A stretch of 64,000 nucleotides of DNA, taken from Sulfurimonas lithotrophica. Lineage in GTDB: Bacteria > Campylobacterota > Campylobacteria > Campylobacterales > Sulfurimonadaceae. The position numbers and the translations under genes were made by a program. Shown in pieces: positions 36,836 through 45,561 of this stretch (its first letter is position 1; every line of letters starts with the position of its first letter). The notes under the pieces are model-generated. The model was not told the DNA's origin. It saw nothing but the letters and a program-made list of their open reading frames with translations, and ran no database searches. The DNA is taken from NCBI RefSeq assembly GCF_009258225.1, contig NZ_CP043617.1:1302001-1366000 (forward strand). The letters run 5' to 3'.

Positions 36836-37545
36836 TAATCCAACTTACCCCTAATCGTAGTAAAATCTAAAATATACCACTCTTGCATTCCACCTCTGTA
36901 CCACATCAACTTTTCTTTTGGATAACCCATATTTAAAAGTTCCTCTATGGCTATGGAAGACTGTTTACACCAACTCCCGTTACAAAATATAACTGCAGTT
37001 TTTGCTTTTGAAAAGTCAAATTTTGCATCTTTTACATCACCTATTACCTTAATGTTAAAAGTTTTTAGAAGTTTATTAAAATCCTCTGGTAAGTCTTTGT
37101 CGTATTTTACTTCAGTGTATGGAATGTTTACAGCTGATGGTATCGTTGCATCCTCATACCACTCAACTTTTCTTGCATCTACTAGCACATACTTTTTAGG
37201 CTCATAACTAGCTTTTTCTAAAAATTCCAAAAGTTCAAGTTCTCCAATAGTTTTTATACCCTTTATCTCTAAAGGTTGGACACTACCAAGAGTTGTAACA
37301 AATGTTTTTTTACATCTTTTTGGAACATTTTTATTTGCATAATCCCCTCCAAAAACAGTATCTTGTACTATTTTAAGATTTAAACATTCTGGAGCTATCT
37401 CTCTTTTTATCTCTATATCTTTACTTTTACTATTGTAAGTATGTGTAACTTCCAAACCATCAAACTGCATATAACTAACATCTTGTGCAAAAATTGTATA
37501 TGGGTAATATACAAGTACTCCAATTAAAAAAAGTAACTTATTCAT
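36835..37545 (-). CDS. Rhodanese-like domain protein, exported
   Basis: 236 residues. A signal peptide (LLFLIGVLVYYPYTIFA) is followed by a beta-rich N-terminal half and a rhodanese domain with the active-site loop FCNGSWCKQSS near residue 185 and the closing GGMQEW. Such proteins move sulfur or act in periplasmic sulfur metabolism, which would suit a sulfur oxidiser. The stop codon TAG uses the last base of the attC core, so the gene ends exactly at the integron boundary. The last residues may therefore have been altered by insertion. Confidence 0.88.
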   Translation of the reverse strand: MNKLLFLIGVLVYYPYTIFAQDVSYMQFDGLEVTHTYNSKSKDIEIKREIAPECLNLKIVQDTVFGGDYANKNVPKRCKKTFVTTLGSVQPLEIKGIKTIGELELLEFLEKASYEPKKYVLVDARKVEWYEDATIPSAVNIPYTEVKYDKDLPEDFNKLLKTFNIKVIGDVKDAKFDFSKAKTAVIFCNGSWCKQSSIAIEELLNMGYPKEKLMWYRGGMQEWYILDFTTIRGKLD

Positions 37546-37731
37546 AACAACCCCTTATGAAAAAATATTTATGATTTACATGAATCAATTTTAAATCTTT
37601 TTCTATAATAAGTTAATGAACTTTTTAAATTTATTTTTTAATTAAATATACTTTTATACAATCATGTTGTAAGCTCACATTTGCTAAAATGCCATTCTTA
37701 TAAAAAGTATCATCTAAAAGGTTTAAAAATA
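37546..37731. promoter_or_regulatory. Divergent promoter region rhodanese/glnS
   Basis: 186 AT-rich bases. A TAAAAT box near 37685 could be the -10 of glnS. TATAAT-like sequence near 37600 may serve either gene. No operator or RNA structure is apparent. Confidence 0.35.
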
Positions 37732-39987
37732 ATGAGCGAGCATAAAGATTTTTTACGTACCATAGTTGAAAAAGATTTAGATTCAGGCAAATATAAAAAT
37801 ATTATTACAAGATTTCCTCCTGAGCCAAACGGTTTCCCTCACATCGGGCATGCTAAATCTATCGCTATTAACTTCGGTATCGCACGTGACTACAACGGGC
37901 ATTGTAACCTTAGAATGGATGACACAAACCCTACTACCGAAGATACAAAGTACGTAGAAGCTCTTAAAGATGCAGTACAGTGGCTAGGTTTTGAGTGGAA
38001 GGGAGATGTTCGTTACACGTCTGATTATTTTGACAAACTTTACGAGTGGGCACAAGAACTTGTAAAAATGGGCAAAGCTTATGTAGATTCTTTAGATGAA
38101 GAGACTATGCGCGAGTACCGCGGTACTATAACAGAGCCTGGTAAAAGAAGTAAATATGCTGAGAGAAGCGTAGAAGAAAACCTTGACCTTTTAGAGAGAA
38201 TGAAAAACGGTGAGTTCAAAGACGGTGAGCACGTTCTTCGTGCAAAGATAGATATGTCTGCGCCAAACATGAAGATGCGAGATCCATTGATGTACCGCAT
38301 CCGTCATGCTCATCACTACCGCGCAGGTGATAAGTGGGCGATCTATCCTATGTATGACTTTGGTCACTGTCTATCTGACTACATCGAGGGTGTAACTCAC
38401 TCTATCTGTACGCTGGAGTTTGAAAACAATCGCGATATTTACGACTGGGTCATAAACACTCTAGGACTTGAACCTCCACGTCCGTACCAACATGAGTTTG
38501 CAAGACTTGGCATCAACTATACTGTTATGAGTAAAAGAAAGCTTTTAGAGTTAGTTAATGAAAAATATGTAAACGGTTGGGATGACCCTCGCCTTCCTAC
38601 AATCGCAGGTTTAAGAAGACGCGGTTACACACCTGAGTCTATACTAAACTTTTGTGAGAGCATAGGTATAGCTAAAGCGAACTCCACGGTTGACGTTGCA
38701 CAACTTGAATTTGCCATCAGAGATGACTTAAACACAAAAGTACCTCGTGTTATGTGTGTGTTAGAGCCTTTAAAAGTAACTATAGAGAATTATGAAGGCA
38801 CTGAGGAGTTTGATGCTCCGTATTATCCTGAAGACATTCCAAAAGAAGGCACAAGAGCCGTACCGTTCTCAAAAGAGATATACATAGAGCGTGATGACTT
38901 TAGTGAAAATCCTCCAAAAGGGTATAACCGTCTTACACCAGACCAAGCTGTACGTCTTAGGTCAGCTTACATCATAACTTGTAAAGAGATTATAAAAGAT
39001 GCAAACGGAGAGATTACTGAGATAATTGCAGAATATAATCCAGATTCAAAAAGCGGCAGCGACACTACTGGAATAAAAGTAAAAAGTGCTATCCAATGGG
39101 TAGATGCAGCATCTTCTAAAAAAATAGAAGTAAGGGTATATGACAGACTTTACTCTTGTGAAAATCCAGATGGATTAGAAGACCTAAACCCTGACTCATT
39201 AAAAGTTATAAGAGATGCTTTGATAGAACCTGCCGTTATAACAGACAAACCTGATGAGCGTTTCCAGTTTGAGAGACAGGGTTACTTTTACGCAGACCCG
39301 ATTGACTATACAGATAAGAACCCTGTATTTAATAAAATAGTTGGTCTTAAAGATTCATGGGGTAAAAAAGACAAACCAAAAGAGACAAGAACTGAGCGTA
39401 AGCCGCAAGAGAAAAAAGTTCAGATCGACGGTGAAGTAGAACCAATGACTGAGTCTGAGCAAGCACTGTTTGAGAAGTACACTGGTAAATTTAAACTAAA
39501 CTCTATGGTTGCGGATATTTTAGCTCGTGATGAAAAGCTGTCATCTTTTTACGCTGATGCATTAGCTGTTAACAACTCACCTGTATCTATAGCTAACCTT
39601 GTAGCAAATGAAGTTGCAAGAGAGCTAAAAGAAAAAGAGATAAGTGATTTAAAATTCAATGCATCTCAAATAGCTGAACTTGTAAAAATGGTAGATGATG
39701 AGACTATTTCAAGCAAAATAGCCAAAGAAGTTTTTGAAGAGATGAGTAAAAGCGGAGATAATCCTGCAAAAATAGTTGAGGATAAAGGACTTGTTCAAAT
39801 AAGCGATCCTGCCGTTATCGAGCCGATTATCGATGATATAATAGCTAAAAACCAAGATAATGTAGAGAAATTTAAAGCAGGAAATACTAAACTGCTAGGC
39901 TTCTTTGTAGGTCAAACTCTTAAAGCTACTGGCGGTAAGGCAAATCCACAGGTTGTAAACCAACTTGTTGCACAGAAACTGAAATAA
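37732..39987 (+). CDS. glnS: Glutaminyl-tRNA synthetase with C-terminal YqeY/GatB-like domain
   Basis: About 751 residues from the ATG at 37732 (MSEHKDFLRT). An upstream TTG in frame has no ribosome site and adds nonsense. The HIGH motif is PPEPNGFPHIGHAKS, the KMSKS-type motif is VMSKRKLLEL, and the GlnRS anticodon-binding barrels follow to about residue 550. The last ~170 residues (SEQALFEKYTGKF to the end) match the GatB tail/YqeY helical domain, as known in Deinococcus GlnRS. Because gatC is also in this window, the genome seems to carry both direct and transamidation machinery. Many relatives, such as H. pylori, lack GlnRS. Confidence 0.93.
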   Translation: MSEHKDFLRTIVEKDLDSGKYKNIITRFPPEPNGFPHIGHAKSIAINFGIARDYNGHCNLRMDDTNPTTEDTKYVEALKDAVQWLGFEWKGDVRYTSDYFDKLYEWAQELVKMGKAYVDSLDEETMREYRGTITEPGKRSKYAERSVEENLDLLERMKNGEFKDGEHVLRAKIDMSAPNMKMRDPLMYRIRHAHHYRAGDKWAIYPMYDFGHCLSDYIEGVTHSICTLEFENNRDIYDWVINTLGLEPPRPYQHEFARLGINYTVMSKRKLLELVNEKYVNGWDDPRLPTIAGLRRRGYTPESILNFCESIGIAKANSTVDVAQLEFAIRDDLNTKVPRVMCVLEPLKVTIENYEGTEEFDAPYYPEDIPKEGTRAVPFSKEIYIERDDFSENPPKGYNRLTPDQAVRLRSAYIITCKEIIKDANGEITEIIAEYNPDSKSGSDTTGIKVKSAIQWVDAASSKKIEVRVYDRLYSCENPDGLEDLNPDSLKVIRDALIEPAVITDKPDERFQFERQGYFYADPIDYTDKNPVFNKIVGLKDSWGKKDKPKETRTERKPQEKKVQIDGEVEPMTESEQALFEKYTGKFKLNSMVADILARDEKLSSFYADALAVNNSPVSIANLVANEVARELKEKEISDLKFNASQIAELVKMVDDETISSKIAKEVFEEMSKSGDNPAKIVEDKGLVQISDPAVIEPIIDDIIAKNQDNVEKFKAGNTKLLGFFVGQTLKATGGKANPQVVNQLVAQKLK

Positions 39988-40023
39988 TTTGGTAAAATTA
40001 TAGAAAAATTTTGGAGTAGTTAA

Positions 40024-40245
40024 ATGAAGTCGCCAAATGGTTTTGGAAAAAACTATTTTACCTTTGCATCCTTTTTAACTTTTAGTATTCAAACTGCTTT
40101 AGTAAACTCTAAACCTTGCCATTGTGACTGCTTTTTCAAACTTAAAACAAAAATAGCACTCCTTATAAATATATTTATCCCAAGATGCCCATACTATACA
40201 ACCTACTTTGCATTTAGACGCACAGGCGTGCATCCACCGCTTTAA
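40024..40245 (+). CDS. Possible 73-residue ORF upstream of metE
   Basis: ORF with a good TTTTGGAG ribosome site nine bases upstream, but no recognisable family. It encodes a Cys-containing segment KPCHCDCFF, a short hydrophobic run and the end RRTGVHPPL. It lies in the ~320-base gap between glnS and metE, where I see no riboswitch. It could be a leader ORF, a degraded gene or chance. Confidence 0.3.
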   Translation: MKSPNGFGKNYFTFASFLTFSIQTALVNSKPCHCDCFFKLKTKIALLINIFIPRCPYYTTYFAFRRTGVHPPL

Positions 40246-40309
40246 TATCCTTACAAACAAAACAAATCATTACAAAACTTAAAAAAAATATATGCAAAAA
40301 GGATATTTA

Positions 40310-42589
40310 ATGCAAAAAAATTACATACTAGGATTCCCACGTATAGGTGAACAAAGAGAATTAAAAGCAATATTGGAGAGCTTTTGGTCAGGCAAAACAA
40401 ACTTTAAAGAGGTTAAAAAAATAGCAAGTGAATTAAAAAAACGTCACTGGTTATATCAAAAAGAGGCAGGTATTGATTATATAAGTTCAAACGACTTCAG
40501 TTTATACGACAATATGCTAGATACTGCCATTATGTTTGGAGCTATCCCAAAAAGATTTCAGCATCTAAACGGCGAACAGAGATACTTCGCTATGGCTAGA
40601 GGAGATAAAGACTCGGTAGCTATGGAGATGACAAAATGGTTTAACACAAACTACCACTACATAGTACCTGAGCTGAGCCTAGATGATGAATACAAACTTG
40701 ATGCCACAAAAATCGTAGATGAGTACAATGAAGCAAAAGAGTTAGGTATAAAAACAAAGGTAAACATCATAGGTCCAATAACTTTCGTGGGTCTCTCAAA
40801 AAGAGTTGATTCTAAAGACACATTTGAGCTTTACCACAAGATACTGCCTCTTTATGAACAACTACTTAAAGAAATCTCCAATTTAGATGATGAGATTGTA
40901 GTTCAAATAGATGAGCCGTTTTTTGTAAAAGACAACGACACAAAAGTACTAAGCCTTATTAAACCGACATATGATCTTTTGGCAAATGTGTCCCAAAATA
41001 TAAAGATAATCGTTAGTACATATTTTGAGCACTCAAATGAGGCTACTAATATACTCATAAACACTCCTATCTGGGCACTTGGACTAGACTTTATCCATGG
41101 AGACGGCAATTTAGATTCACTTGAAAAAATATCTAATAGTTCTAAAATATTAATAGCAGGTATAGTAGATGGAAGAAATATCTGGAAAAATAATATTGAT
41201 AAAACTTTAGATTTATTAGAGCATATTGGAAGATATGTAGATAATGAGCAGATAATTATATCTTCATCATGTTCGCTTTTACATGTTCCGTTTAGCTTGA
41301 AGTATGAGCAAAATATGGATAGTGAACTAAAAAACTGGTTAAGTTATGCAGTTGAAAAACTTGATGAAATTTCACTTATATCAAAGCTGTTTTTTGAAGG
41401 AAAAGATGCATTAAGTGAAGAAGAAAAAAAACTATTAGAAAATAATACAGAGGCAAATAACTCACGTAAAAATTCAAAACTTGTACATGATAAAGAAGTA
41501 GCCCTAAGAGTAGAGAATCTTTCTAAACTTGAACGTGACGGAGCATATGAAGATAGAATAAAACTGCAAAAAGAACTTTTAGCTTATGATGACTTAACAA
41601 CTACAACAATCGGTTCTTTTCCACAAACTCCACAAATTAGAGAGGCAAGACGCGACTTTAAAAAAGGCACTTTAACTAAAGAACTTTACGAGAAAAAGAT
41701 GAAAGATTATATCGATGAATGTGTAAAAGTTCAAGAAGATTGCGGTATAGACGTACTTGTACACGGCGAGCCTGAGAGAAACGACATGGTCGAATACTTT
41801 GGTGAACAGCTAAAAGGTTATGGATTTAGCGAAAACGGTTGGGTACAAAGTTATGGAAGCAGATGTGTAAAACCACCCTTTATATATGGAGATATATCAC
41901 GTCCGAAACCAATGACGGTAGAGTGGATAACATATGCACAAAGTAAAACGAACAAAATAATGAAAGGGATGTTAACAGGTCCCGTAACTATACTAAATTG
42001 GTCGTTTGTGCGTGACGACAAGACACGAGATGAAGTTTCAAAACAGATAGCACTTGCTATCAGCGATGAGATAGATGATTTGCAAAATGCAGGGATTAAG
42101 ATTATCCAAGTTGATGAAGCTGCGTTTAAAGAGGGATATCCGCTTAGAAAAGAGAAAATAAAACTCTATGAAGATTGGGCAGTTAGAGATTTTAAAATAT
42201 CCGTTAGCAGTGCAAAACAAGAGACACAAATACATACACATATGTGCTACAGTGAGTTTAACGACATAATAAAAACAATAGAAGCTATGGATGCAGATGT
42301 AATCTCTATAGAAACCGCAAGAAGCGGTAATGAGCTTCTAAAGATATTTAAAGAGGTCGGTTACAAACAAGAGGTAGGTCCGGGTGTATATGATATCCAC
42401 TCGCCTAGAATACCAAGCGTGGAGGAGATAGTAAAACAAATAGAACTTCTTTTAGAGGTACTTCCTAAAGAGCAGTTATGGATAAACCCGGATTGTGGTC
42501 TAAAAACAAGAAAATACGAAGAGGTTATACCAAGTTTAAAAAATATGGTTGAAGCAGTAAAAATCATTAAAAGCAATCAGAAGCTTTAG
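40310..42589 (+). CDS. metE: Cobalamin-independent methionine synthase
   Basis: About 759 residues from the ATG at 40310, preceded at six bases by AAAGGA. The upstream ATG at 40292 would include that site and is less likely. N-terminal GFPRIGEQRELK, then a second barrel with TTTIGSFPQTPQIR. The zinc ligands are His and Cys in IHTHMCYSEF, the Glu in SIETARSG and Cys in NPDCGLKTR. It transfers a methyl group from methyltetrahydrofolate polyglutamate to homocysteine. It ends 70 bases before dapA. Confidence 0.95.
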   Translation: MQKNYILGFPRIGEQRELKAILESFWSGKTNFKEVKKIASELKKRHWLYQKEAGIDYISSNDFSLYDNMLDTAIMFGAIPKRFQHLNGEQRYFAMARGDKDSVAMEMTKWFNTNYHYIVPELSLDDEYKLDATKIVDEYNEAKELGIKTKVNIIGPITFVGLSKRVDSKDTFELYHKILPLYEQLLKEISNLDDEIVVQIDEPFFVKDNDTKVLSLIKPTYDLLANVSQNIKIIVSTYFEHSNEATNILINTPIWALGLDFIHGDGNLDSLEKISNSSKILIAGIVDGRNIWKNNIDKTLDLLEHIGRYVDNEQIIISSSCSLLHVPFSLKYEQNMDSELKNWLSYAVEKLDEISLISKLFFEGKDALSEEEKKLLENNTEANNSRKNSKLVHDKEVALRVENLSKLERDGAYEDRIKLQKELLAYDDLTTTTIGSFPQTPQIREARRDFKKGTLTKELYEKKMKDYIDECVKVQEDCGIDVLVHGEPERNDMVEYFGEQLKGYGFSENGWVQSYGSRCVKPPFIYGDISRPKPMTVEWITYAQSKTNKIMKGMLTGPVTILNWSFVRDDKTRDEVSKQIALAISDEIDDLQNAGIKIIQVDEAAFKEGYPLRKEKIKLYEDWAVRDFKISVSSAKQETQIHTHMCYSEFNDIIKTIEAMDADVISIETARSGNELLKIFKEVGYKQEVGPGVYDIHSPRIPSVEEIVKQIELLLEVLPKEQLWINPDCGLKTRKYEEVIPSLKNMVEAVKIIKSNQKL

Positions 42590-42616
42590 TTTTTCCTTGC
42601 TTTAAATCTTTTTTGA

Positions 42617-42622
42617 TATAAT
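42617..42622 (+). promoter_or_regulatory. -10 box for dapA
   Basis: TATAAT, 38 bases upstream of the dapA ATG, after a T-rich run that may end metE transcription. Indicates dapA has its own promoter here instead of reading from the M16 peptidase gene. Confidence 0.5.
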
Positions 42623-42659
42623 TGCCCTTAATTTAAATATATGAGATTAAGGGTATTTT

Positions 42660-43553
42660 ATGGATATTGTAACCGGTTCAAGCACTGCACTGATAACTCC
42701 GTTTAGAAACGGCGAGTTAGACGAGCAGTCTTTTGCAAAACTAATACAAAGACAGATAGATAACGGCATAGATGCAGTTTGTCCAGTTGGAACTACTGGT
42801 GAGAGTGCTACACTAACTTCAGATGAAGACATCAGATGTATGGAGATAGCTGTAGAAGTTTGTAAAGGTACAAACACTAAAGTTCTTGCAGGTGCAGGAA
42901 GCAACTCGACAAATGAAGCTATCAACACTGCTAAACGCGCACTTGAATGTGGCGTAGATGCTATATTTTCCGTAAGTCCATATTACAACAAACCTTCTCA
43001 AGAGGGTCTATATCAACACTATAAAACTATTGCAGACTCAGTTCCTGAACTTCCGTTTATGCTTTACAACGTACCTGGTCGTACAGGAGTTGACATAACT
43101 GCCGATACGGTTGAGAGACTTTACAACGACTGTAAAAATATTTTTGGTATAAAAGAAGCTACTGGAAGTTTAGAGCGTACAGTTGAGCTGTTAAGCCGTA
43201 TGCCAGAGTTAAAGGTATTCTCTGGTGACGATGCAATTGATTATCCTATTCTTGCAAACGGTGGAGCGGGAATCACTTCTGTTACATCAAACTTGATGCC
43301 GGACTTAAAAAGTGAACTTGTTAAACGTGCATTAGAGGGTGATTTTGCAGGTGCAAAAGAGATAAATGACAAACTATACCCACTTAACAAAATCATGTTT
43401 TGTGAATCAAACCCTATCCCTATTAAAGCGGCTATGTATATAGCAGGTTTGATTGAGACTTTAGAGTATAGACTTCCATTAACGCCTCCAAGTGCTGCTA
43501 ATATGAAATCTATAGAAGAAGTTATGAAAAATTACGACATTAAAGGACTGTAA
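42660..43553 (+). CDS. dapA: 4-hydroxy-tetrahydrodipicolinate synthase
   Basis: 297 residues with the TIM-barrel signature PVGTTGESATL, the substrate-contact YYNKPSQEG, Tyr in MLYNVPGRTG, and the Schiff-base Lys in FGIKEATGS. It condenses pyruvate with aspartate semialdehyde towards lysine and meso-DAP for peptidoglycan. It is immediately followed by the SDR gene, as in relatives. Confidence 0.96.
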   Translation: MDIVTGSSTALITPFRNGELDEQSFAKLIQRQIDNGIDAVCPVGTTGESATLTSDEDIRCMEIAVEVCKGTNTKVLAGAGSNSTNEAINTAKRALECGVDAIFSVSPYYNKPSQEGLYQHYKTIADSVPELPFMLYNVPGRTGVDITADTVERLYNDCKNIFGIKEATGSLERTVELLSRMPELKVFSGDDAIDYPILANGGAGITSVTSNLMPDLKSELVKRALEGDFAGAKEINDKLYPLNKIMFCESNPIPIKAAMYIAGLIETLEYRLPLTPPSAANMKSIEEVMKNYDIKGL

Positions 43554-44321
43554 GTGAAAGATAAAGTATTATTTGTAAGTGGTGGAACTCGTGGAATCGG
43601 TAAAGCTATCGTTTATGCATTTGCCGAGCGTGGATGTAATGTAGCATTTACTTATGCATCCAGTGCAGATTCAGCAAACGAGATTATCGCAGATGTTGAA
43701 GCAAAGTACGGGGTAAAAGCACGTGCATATAAACTAGACATTTTAGAGCCAAATACATACAAAGACGTATATAAAGAGTTCGATGAGGACTTTGATAGAC
43801 TAGACTTCTTTATATCTAACGCTATTATCTCAGGTCGCGCGGTTGTAGGTGGTTTTGCTCCGTTTATGAGACTAAAACCAAAAGGTCTTGGAAATATCTG
43901 GACTGCGACTGTTGAAGCTTTCGTAGTTGGTGCTCAGGAAGCGGCACGTAGAATGGAAAAAACTGGAGGCGGAAGCATCATCTCTATGAGTTCAACCGGT
44001 AACTTGGTATATACTCCAAACTACGCTGGTCACGGTACTAACAAAGCGGCAGTTGAGACAATGGTAAAATACGCAGCGGCTGAGCTTGGCGATATGAACA
44101 TCCGTGTAAATGCGGTAAGCGGTGGTCCAATCGATACGGATGCACTTAAAGCATTCCCTAACTATGAGGAAGTAAAAGCTGAAGTTGTTAATCGTTCACC
44201 GCTTAACCGTATGGGTGAAGCTGAAGATTTAACAGGAGCTTGTTTATTCTTATGCCAAAACGATGCTTCTTGGCTAACCGGTCAGACTATCGTTGTTGAC
44301 GGCGGGACTTCTTTTCAATAA
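43554..44321 (+). CDS. Short-chain dehydrogenase, enoyl-ACP reductase-like
   Basis: 255 residues starting at a GTG one base after dapA. The cofactor motif is SGGTRGIGKA. The catalytic pair is Tyr ... Lys in NYAGHGTNKAA, spaced by six residues as in enoyl-ACP reductases (FabI/FabL) and not by three as in classical SDRs. It could act in fatty acid synthesis. Conserved next to dapA in Campylobacterota as I recall. Exact substrate is uncertain. Confidence 0.85.
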   Translation: MKDKVLFVSGGTRGIGKAIVYAFAERGCNVAFTYASSADSANEIIADVEAKYGVKARAYKLDILEPNTYKDVYKEFDEDFDRLDFFISNAIISGRAVVGGFAPFMRLKPKGLGNIWTATVEAFVVGAQEAARRMEKTGGGSIISMSSTGNLVYTPNYAGHGTNKAAVETMVKYAAAELGDMNIRVNAVSGGPIDTDALKAFPNYEEVKAEVVNRSPLNRMGEAEDLTGACLFLCQNDASWLTGQTIVVDGGTSFQ

Positions 44322-44327
44322 GAAGTC
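44306..44327. terminator. Hairpin at end of SDR gene
   Basis: GACTTCTT / AAGAAGTC, an 8-bp stem with a 6-base loop containing the SDR stop, between convergent genes. A likely terminator without a strong T-run. Confidence 0.5.
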
Positions 44328-44334
44328 TGTCACC

Positions 44335-44484
44335 CTACTCTTTATCTAACTTATTATGTGCTTTTTCGGCAGCTATATTTGCTCTGTCATAATATGGCTC
44401 AACAGGTTGCTTTTTAGAAGAACATCCCACAAAAGTTAAACTAAGTAAAAACACTGAAATAAGACTCAAAAATATTTTTTTCAT
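44335..44484 (-). CDS. 49-residue lipoprotein
   Basis: Minus-strand frame MKKIFLSLISVFLLSLTFVG, then Cys (lipobox FVGC) and a short polar tail ending HNKLDKE. The ribosome site is AAAGGAGA, seven or so bases upstream. A small outer- or inner-membrane lipoprotein. From memory, C. jejuni has a small hydrophobic protein at the same place (Cj0808c), supporting a real gene. Function unknown. Confidence 0.75.
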   Translation of the reverse strand: MKKIFLSLISVFLLSLTFVGCSSKKQPVEPYYDRANIAAEKAHNKLDKE

Positions 44485-44588
44485 ATTTTCTCCTTTTATA
44501 TATTTTACATAATATGAACTTAATATTATAAGTCATTGTAAATAATTCGATATAATCGCATTTATATATTAATAAATATAGGATTTTT

Positions 44589-44909
44589 ATGAGTGTTTTA
44601 TTAGAATTTAGTATGTTCCCTACTTCAGATGATTGTCGTGACGGTTCATCCGTATCAAAACAAGTCAGTAAAATTATAGATGCTATCGATAAAAGCGGCA
44701 TAAGTTATCAACTTACACCGATGGGTACCGTTATTGAAACAGAAACTATGCGTGAGGCTTTAGATATTATAGAACTTGCATATGAGCAGCTTGATTGCGA
44801 TAGAATATATTCAGCTTTAAAATTTGATATAAGAAAAAACTCTAAAAACAGACTCAAAAGTAAAATAAAATCTGTTGAAAAAACACTTAAAAGAGAAATA
44901 AATACATAA
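44589..44909 (+). CDS. MTH1187/YkoF-family (DUF77) protein
   Basis: 106 residues: SVLLEFSMFPTSDDCRDGSS, then a ferredoxin-like alpha-beta fold with YQLTPMGTVIETETM. Family members bind thiamine-like ligands (YkoF) or have unknown ligands. No thiamine transporter is adjacent. It sits upstream of pgsA. Confidence 0.85.
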   Translation: MSVLLEFSMFPTSDDCRDGSSVSKQVSKIIDAIDKSGISYQLTPMGTVIETETMREALDIIELAYEQLDCDRIYSALKFDIRKNSKNRLKSKIKSVEKTLKREINT

Positions 44910-44921
44910 AAGGGATTTTAT

Positions 44922-45008
44922 ATGACAAACAATTTGTTTGAAAAACTAGAAGATATAATATATAAAAGTGATTTAAAGCTTTTTAAATCAAAGGGTATTT
45001 TTGTTTAA
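44922..45008 (+). CDS. Candidate 28-residue ORF coupled to pgsA
   Basis: MTNNLFEKLEDIIYKSDLKL then FKSKGIFV, with AAGGGAT upstream, ending 8 bases inside pgsA. Polar and helical, with no homologue I know. It may be a translated leader that couples into the TTG start of pgsA. Low-to-moderate support. Confidence 0.4.
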   Translation: MTNNLFEKLEDIIYKSDLKLFKSKGIFV

Positions 45009-45561
45009 CTTACCAAATTTACTAGCTTTTGGCAGAATCCTTTTAGCACCGCTTCTTTTTTGGGTTATTTTAAATCCTGAAGCTTTTACGAGCAATAACT
45101 TTCATATAACATGGAACTACTACTTTGCGGCACTTATTTTTGTACTTGCATCCGTTACCGATTTTTTTGACGGTTATATCGCTAGGGAATGGGATCAGAT
45201 GACACTTCTTGGCGGAATAATCGACCCTCTTGCGGATAAGATGCTAACACTTGCAGGTTTTTTAGGTCTTATGATGGTTGGAGAGGCTTCGGCATGGGCT
45301 ATTTATATCATAATTGTTCGTGAGCTTTTTATTACGGGTGTCCGAACTGTTGCCGTTAGTGAAGGGCTTGACGTAAAAGCCAGTTTTGCCGGAAAAGTAA
45401 AAACCGTTGCTCAGATGTTTGCAATAGGCTTCTTGATAATGCACTGGGAAGGCGGAGCCGAGCTTTTATGGTTTGCAACATTTTTAACTGTTTACTCGGG
45501 ACTGGAATATCTGTACGGCTTTAGAAAAGCACTTTTAAAAGATGAATTGGAGCAGTTTTAA
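45001..45561 (+). CDS. pgsA: CDP-diacylglycerol--glycerol-3-phosphate 3-phosphatidyltransferase
   Basis: 186 residues with a TTG start. The CDP-alcohol phosphotransferase motif is present (SVTDFFDGYIAREWDQMTLLGGIIDPLADK, D-x2-DG-x2-AR-x8-G-x3-D-x3-D). Five or six membrane helices. It commits CDP-DAG to phosphatidylglycerol. Its stop overlaps the rseP ATG by one base. Confidence 0.95.
   Translation: MFNLPNLLAFGRILLAPLLFWVILNPEAFTSNNFHITWNYYFAALIFVLASVTDFFDGYIAREWDQMTLLGGIIDPLADKMLTLAGFLGLMMVGEASAWAIYIIIVRELFITGVRTVAVSEGLDVKASFAGKVKTVAQMFAIGFLIMHWEGGAELLWFATFLTVYSGLEYLYGFRKALLKDELEQF

Noticed and set aside
39988-40309. Possible S-box, cobalamin or other riboswitch upstream of metE
   Set aside because: No conserved riboswitch core (B12 box or SAM-I kink-turn) was recognised.
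42568-42615. Terminator after metE
   Set aside because: The arms pair only with a bulge across a 20-base loop; the T-run is suggestive but support is too weak for a feature.
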